Shown here one piece after another: positions 59,536 to 64,000 of a DNA stretch of 64,000 nucleotides (position 1 is its first letter; each line of letters starts with the position of its first letter). Location: assembly GCA_017626555.1 (NCBI GenBank), contig JAGAIM010000003.1, forward strand, positions 62,001 to 126,000, written 5' to 3'. The position numbers and the translations under genes are program-made. The notes beneath the pieces are model-generated. The model made no database searches and was not told where the DNA came from. It worked only from the letters and a program-made list of their open reading frames with translations. Source of the DNA: Bacteroidales bacterium (GTDB lineage: Bacteria > Bacteroidota > Bacteroidia > Bacteroidales > UBA932).

Positions 59536-62500
59536 TTAGAATGTAAGGCTTACGCCGAATGAATATGTTGTAGGAGAAGGGTAACGTCCGTTATCCACAC
59601 CAAATGCATATCCCTTTTCGTCCTGCGTAGAAGCTCCGACCTCAGGATCATATCCTGAGTACTTGGTGAAAGTATAAAGGTTCTGGATGTTGCAGTAAAC
59701 GCGGATGTTCTCGAACTTGATCTTGTTCATCCACTTCTTAGGGAATGTATAACCGAGAGTTATGTTCTTGATACGGAGATATGAACCGTCCTCGACATAA
59801 CGTGAACTCATACGGTCATTGTCGTTAGGGTTTGCACGTGTAGGACGAGGGGTCTTTGTATCTGCATTGGCAACCTTCACGTTTGTAACGTCATCAAACC
59901 AGTTCCATACAGTAACTCCATTGACCTCTACTCCCTGAGAATAATCCTTGTCAGGGTCGATCGGTACGAGTTGTGCCCTATCCTTAATGGCTCCAGCATT
60001 CTGGTTTACCCAAAGTGAGTTCATCGATGCAAGTCCACCGCTCGGACCGTGCATAAGGCTATAGTTGAGAACCTTGTTGCCATACGATCCGTTGAGGAAG
60101 ATATTGAGGTCAAAGCCCTTGTAACGGAATGTGTTGTTCCAACCGAATGTGAAGAGAGGAAGCGGACTTCCGATATCTGTACGGTCCTTGTCGTCGATTA
60201 CACCGTCCTCGTTGACATCCTTGTACTTAAGGTCACCTACCCATACAGTATTTGAACGGTTGTAAACTCCGTCAACCGGATATTTGGCTGGTCTTGGCGA
60301 ATTTTCTATATCTTCAAGAGACTCATATACACCTTCAACTTCATAACCATAGAAGTTATACAGCGGCTTGCCTACTTCAGATACGCAAACCACGTCACTC
60401 CACTGTCCGTAACCGATGATGCTTGCTGAAGTCGTTCCGCTGAGTGCTTTAAGGGTATTGCGGTTGAATGAAACCTGAAGGTTGCTGTCCCACTGGAAAT
60501 CACCTATGAAAGGATGAACATCGAGAGTGATCTCAAGACCTTTGTTCTCGATGCTTCCGTAGTTTCCTTTCGGAGCCTCAAGTCTTGATGAAGGATTACC
60601 CTGAGTTCCCATATAAGAAGGCAACTGCATTGACATAAGCATATCGTTGGATACCTTCTGATAGAGGTCAACAGTAAGGTTCAGTCTATCCTGGAAGAAA
60701 CCGAGGTCGAGACCTATGTTCCACTGCTCCTGAGACTCCCACTTGACTGCTGTATTTGCAAAGTTTGCAGGACGGAATCCCATACCGAGATATGAGTTCA
60801 TCTGGCTGAGAGATGATCCCCAAGCGTAACCACCTATGTTAGAGTTACCAGTCTGTCCCCAACCGAGACGGAGTTTACCGTTGCTCCACCAGTCAAGACT
60901 TTCCATCCATTTCTCGTTAGTGAAACGCCACGAAGCAGCAACGGAGTGGAAACCTGCCCAACGGTTGTCCGGACCGAAGTTAGACGAACCATCATAACGA
61001 TATGTGTAAGTAGCATAGTATCTGTCATCGTAGTTGTATGTCTCACGGGTGAAGAATGAAGCCATTGCCGAACTTCCGAAACCATAGGTAGGGGTCTTTT
61101 CTCCAGTTCCGAGCATAGGGTTGCGCACTTCATTAAGCGGAAGACTTGTATTGTTCAATGACATATAGTCATAACTTGACTCCCACATTTCCTGACCGAT
61201 CATCGCGGAAACATTGTGTTTTCCCCAAGTGTTGGTATATGTGAGATAGTTCTTCAACTGCCAGAAAAGATTCGAGTTCTTCTGAACGCTTGAAGAGTTA
61301 TCCGGCTGTTGCCACTGTCCTATGGTAACCTTCGGTTTGAAGACCTCAGACTTGCTGCTGCCGATATCGAAACCGAGTTCTGTATGCCAGACAAGATTCT
61401 TTATAGGGGTAATATCAGCGAAAATGTTTCCTGTAAGTTTCTGACGCTTGAGAATAATGTCGTTTGACATAGCCACAGCCACTGGGTTTGTGAAAGATCC
61501 GAGTCCCTCACGACTAGTAGATGTAAAGTTTCCGTCAACGTCATAAATCGGAATATCAGGTACTGCTGTCAATGATGTAAAAATGATACCTGCCTCACCG
61601 TCTGCAAGTTTGAGATCATCAACAGTATTCGAGAATGTAACGTTCACTCCTAATTTGAGCCACTTCTTGAGTTGGGCGTCAAGGTTTGTACGTACGCTGA
61701 AACGCTCGAAGTTAGAACCGATGATGGTACCTTCCTGATCCATATAAGATCCTGAAACATAGTACTGAACCTTGTCTGTACCGCCGGAAGCGGAAATCTG
61801 GTGCTGATGCTGGAGAGCAGTCTGAAAAACTGCATCCTGCCAGTTTGTTCCCACACCAAGAAGCGAAGGATCGGCATAATATGGATTTGTTTCATATTCC
61901 TCACCGATTCGGATCATCTCATTGTAGAACTCTGCATACTCGCGGAGATTCATCATATCAACGCGTACATTCTGCTGTGAAACAGCGAACATACCATCGT
62001 ATGTGAACTTCGCCTCACCAGCCTTACCACGTTTGGTTGTGATGAGGATGACACCGTTCGCACCCTGTGCACCATAGATCGCTGTTGCGGAAGCATCCTT
62101 GAGGATTTCCATACTTACGATATCGGCAGGGTTGATTGTCGAGAGAGGTGAAATGGTTGAAACCGCACCGTTTCCGAGTGCATCACCAAGACCGAAAGAG
62201 GCGCCTGAGTTTCCACCGCCCTGAACGATCACACCGTCGATAACGTAGAGAGGCTCTGCGTTAGCGTTGATGGTAGCCTGTCCGCGGACACGGATAGATG
62301 ATGATGAACCAGGGGCCCCTGAAGTCTGCACGGCAGTCACACCGGCTGCACGACCCTGGAGAGTCTGGTCGAGTGATGAAACGATCGAACCCTTGATGGA
62401 CTCCTCGCTCATCGAAACGGATGAACCTGAAAGGTCACTTCTCTTCATCGTACCGTAACCTACGACTACGACTTCGTCCAGAAGTTGTCTGTCCTCCTGC

Positions 62501-62775
62501 AAAGTTGCATTATAGACATTCTGGCTGCCTACGAGAAGTTCTACATCCTTGTAACCGATGGAAGATATGACGATTGTAGCGCCCTGAGGTACGCTCAATG
62601 TCCATTTTCCATCCAGATCTGTAACGGCACCGTTTTGGGTACCCTTCTCAATGACGCTCGCACCTGCCACAGGGCCAACTTCGTCAACGACTGTACCGCT
62701 GACCTGTTTGGTCTGTGCCATCAGCGAGAAACTCAGAAAGAGCATCGCCAAGCAAGTAAATAGTTTACTTTTCAT
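59536..62775 (-). CDS. SusC-family TonB-dependent outer-membrane transporter
   Basis: 1079 residues. Signal peptide (MKSKLFTCLAMLFLSFSLMAQ), a carboxypeptidase-D regulatory-like domain (residues 22-100, VSGTVVDEVGPVAGASVIEKG), TonB box region LLDEVVVVGYGTMKRSDLSG, plug domain with TSGAPGSSSSIRVRGQATINAN and PLYVIDGVIV, then the 22-strand barrel ending in TTYSFGVSLTF. It imports oligosaccharides with TonB energy. No N-terminal anti-sigma (STN) domain is visible, so regulation is not by a SusC-ECF pathway. The esterase gene ends 40 bases upstream. Confidence 0.97.
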   Translation of the reverse strand: MKSKLFTCLAMLFLSFSLMAQTKQVSGTVVDEVGPVAGASVIEKGTQNGAVTDLDGKWTLSVPQGATIVISSIGYKDVELLVGSQNVYNATLQEDRQLLDEVVVVGYGTMKRSDLSGSSVSMSEESIKGSIVSSLDQTLQGRAAGVTAVQTSGAPGSSSSIRVRGQATINANAEPLYVIDGVIVQGGGNSGASFGLGDALGNGAVSTISPLSTINPADIVSMEILKDASATAIYGAQGANGVILITTKRGKAGEAKFTYDGMFAVSQQNVRVDMMNLREYAEFYNEMIRIGEEYETNPYYADPSLLGVGTNWQDAVFQTALQHQHQISASGGTDKVQYYVSGSYMDQEGTIIGSNFERFSVRTNLDAQLKKWLKLGVNVTFSNTVDDLKLADGEAGIIFTSLTAVPDIPIYDVDGNFTSTSREGLGSFTNPVAVAMSNDIILKRQKLTGNIFADITPIKNLVWHTELGFDIGSSKSEVFKPKVTIGQWQQPDNSSSVQKNSNLFWQLKNYLTYTNTWGKHNVSAMIGQEMWESSYDYMSLNNTSLPLNEVRNPMLGTGEKTPTYGFGSSAMASFFTRETYNYDDRYYATYTYRYDGSSNFGPDNRWAGFHSVAASWRFTNEKWMESLDWWSNGKLRLGWGQTGNSNIGGYAWGSSLSQMNSYLGMGFRPANFANTAVKWESQEQWNIGLDLGFFQDRLNLTVDLYQKVSNDMLMSMQLPSYMGTQGNPSSRLEAPKGNYGSIENKGLEITLDVHPFIGDFQWDSNLQVSFNRNTLKALSGTTSASIIGYGQWSDVVCVSEVGKPLYNFYGYEVEGVYESLEDIENSPRPAKYPVDGVYNRSNTVWVGDLKYKDVNEDGVIDDKDRTDIGSPLPLFTFGWNNTFRYKGFDLNIFLNGSYGNKVLNYSLMHGPSGGLASMNSLWVNQNAGAIKDRAQLVPIDPDKDYSQGVEVNGVTVWNWFDDVTNVKVANADTKTPRPTRANPNDNDRMSSRYVEDGSYLRIKNITLGYTFPKKWMNKIKFENIRVYCNIQNLYTFTKYSGYDPEVGASTQDEKGYAFGVDNGRYPSPTTYSFGVSLTF

Positions 62776-62815
62776 TAGTACTGAATTTAGTGTTAATAAT
62801 TAAATATAACTGTTG

Positions 62816-64000
62816 TTATAGATATTTTTCAAAGAAGTCTTCCTTTGCCACAGGCCATCCCTGCTGTTCCCAGACATTGTGTCCGGCCAAAGGATAGCAT
62901 ATCCAGGATTTTTCTGTCTTCACGTGATTGTAAGCCGAGAAATTGGTGTGTGGCGGACACACAGGATCCTGAAGTCCGATGGCCATAATCACAGGACACT
63001 GGATCCTGTCGGTGAAATTCTTGATGTCGAAATAACTGAGAGTAGTGTAAAGATCCTCATCAGATATTCCTTTATCACTGGCAGCCTGTGTTATCCAGTT
63101 GCCCGGCCAGTCCACAAGTGCAAAATAGTCAGGATAGTCGCAGAGGAAAGGTGCTGATGGCGCTATAGCCTTAAGCCTGTCATCAAGAGAGGCCGCAGCA
63201 AAGGTGAGGGCACCGCCCTGACTTTCACCATTTGCAAAGACACGACTTGTATCGGTCTTTTCGAGGGAGCACACAAAATCTATAGCCCTTACAGCATCTG
63301 CAAACGCCCCACGATAATAATATGTTTCCTTGCTTTCGAGGCCTCTTGTGCACCAGTCATCCTTTTCGCCAGGCTTGCGGTTGAAAGCCTGATTGCGGAT
63401 ACAGAGCACAAACTCGATCATCTGAGGATTGGAAGATGGATCTGCATACCACACTTCACTGCCATAGCCCATATAAGAGATCATAGCAGGGTATTTTCCT
63501 TCAGCGACAGGAACATAAAGAAGTCCGCTGACAGTCTCTCCGCCAAAAGATTTCATCTCGACGCGGAAAGCCTCACGGACATCATTTGAGTGCTCTTTGA
63601 GGAGAGTAAGTTCCGGCTCCATATCCACAGCAGCGAGTTCTGCAAGAGTTCCGGCCCAGAATGAGTCGAAATCAGGCTGCTTGTCCTGATCGGATATGAT
63701 CAGGGTAGGGTTGAAACCGAGATTGGTGCGGGTCAGTTCGGTTCTGACACCGTCTTTTACGAGATATAGAACGGCATTGTAGAATCCTGGAGCAGGATCA
63801 AGACTGAAATTAAGTTCTGCCCCCCCCTTGTGCAATTCAGCAGTCTGTGACAGAGTGATCACCGGCTCACCGAAATCTGTTCTGACTTCCAGTTCCATTT
63901 CTACCTCCATAGTCCTGTTCGCAGACACATTCACCTGCACCTTGTGCGGTCCTTCACCTTCGAATATTCCCGCATTTTCATCAAGAACAAACCAGGCATT
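62816..64000 (-). CDS. CE7 acetyl esterase, cut by the right edge
   Basis: Partial: the frame is open to base 64000, giving 394 residues without the N-terminus. An N-terminal beta-domain precedes the CE7 alpha/beta hydrolase. CE7 marks are the block PDFDSFWAGTLAELA, oxyanion region PAMISYMGYGSE, nucleophile Ser in ANGESQGGALTFAAASLD, Asp in AIGLQDPVCPP and His in PLAGHNVWEQQGW. CE7 enzymes remove acetyl groups from xylo- or manno-oligosaccharides. Here it would deacetylate glucomannan. The apparent GTG start at 63940 is not the true start, since in-frame coding sequence continues beyond it. Confidence 0.9.
   Translation of the reverse strand, partial: NAWFVLDENAGIFEGEGPHKVQVNVSANRTMEVEMELEVRTDFGEPVITLSQTAELHKGGAELNFSLDPAPGFYNAVLYLVKDGVRTELTRTNLGFNPTLIISDQDKQPDFDSFWAGTLAELAAVDMEPELTLLKEHSNDVREAFRVEMKSFGGETVSGLLYVPVAEGKYPAMISYMGYGSEVWYADPSSNPQMIEFVLCIRNQAFNRKPGEKDDWCTRGLESKETYYYRGAFADAVRAIDFVCSLEKTDTSRVFANGESQGGALTFAAASLDDRLKAIAPSAPFLCDYPDYFALVDWPGNWITQAASDKGISDEDLYTTLSYFDIKNFTDRIQCPVIMAIGLQDPVCPPHTNFSAYNHVKTEKSWICYPLAGHNVWEQQGWPVAKEDFFEKYL

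Overview
The window looks like chromosomal DNA of an anaerobic Bacteroidota, most likely a gut or rumen member of the Bacteroidales. Four things point there: a SusC/SusD polysaccharide utilization locus (PUL); the DUF4271-hemD-rnpA-yidD gene order; an oxygen-independent class III ribonucleotide reductase pair (nrdD/nrdG); and promoters that repeatedly show the Bacteroidota -7 box TAnnTTTG, several with TTTG 19-21 bases upstream. I do not assign a genus.

Layout. 1-13.6 kb is housekeeping: pgk, an rRNA-type methyltransferase, a GT117/DUF2723 membrane glycosyltransferase, an eIF1-like factor, DUF4271-hemD-rnpA-yidD, a degenerate MenA-like membrane protein, lepA, a three-gene ECF-sigma envelope-stress cassette, trmN6 and lolD. 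13.7-25.3 kb holds tRNA-Pro, a secreted GH65 enzyme, mdh, a structured RNA candidate ahead of a phosphopantetheinyl transferase, nrdD/nrdG, an extended SDR, an EnvC-like protein and a TPR protein. 25.4-37.9 kb holds a second ECF sigma with an unusual membrane/beta-barrel partner, mlaE/mlaF, comM, tsaE, a lipoprotein, ispE and a suf operon (sufB-pnuC-sufC-sufD), then a MORN/TonB-C protein. 38-39.3 kb is a gene-poor kilobase with tRNA-Gly and a 199-bp tandem repeat. 39.3 kb to the right edge is one long minus-strand PUL.

The PUL reads, in transcription order: CE7 esterase (cut by the edge), susC, susD, two surface glycan-binding lipoproteins, an intruding AAA+/DUF234 ATPase, GH26, GH5_4, GH26, GH130, a GPH sugar symporter, GH5_2, GH36, GH94. 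The combination fits acetylated galactoglucomannan. Surface lipoproteins deacetylate and cut the backbone, SusCD import oligosaccharides, GH36 removes galactose, the symporter takes up disaccharides, and two cytoplasmic phosphorolytic enzymes (GH130 for Man-Glc, GH94 for cellobiose) recover sugar phosphates. No mannobiose 2-epimerase or regulator lies in the window.

The least explained content is non-coding. There are three families of dispersed palindromes whose cores are conserved while their flanking arms are complementary but different at each locus. One copy lies in frame inside sufD and others fill the intergenic gaps of the PUL enzyme operon. There is also a 199-bp tandem array of six 38-nt palindromic modules behind an orphan promoter, whose sequence differences are G-U-compatible on one strand only, and a leader RNA candidate before the phosphopantetheinyl transferase.
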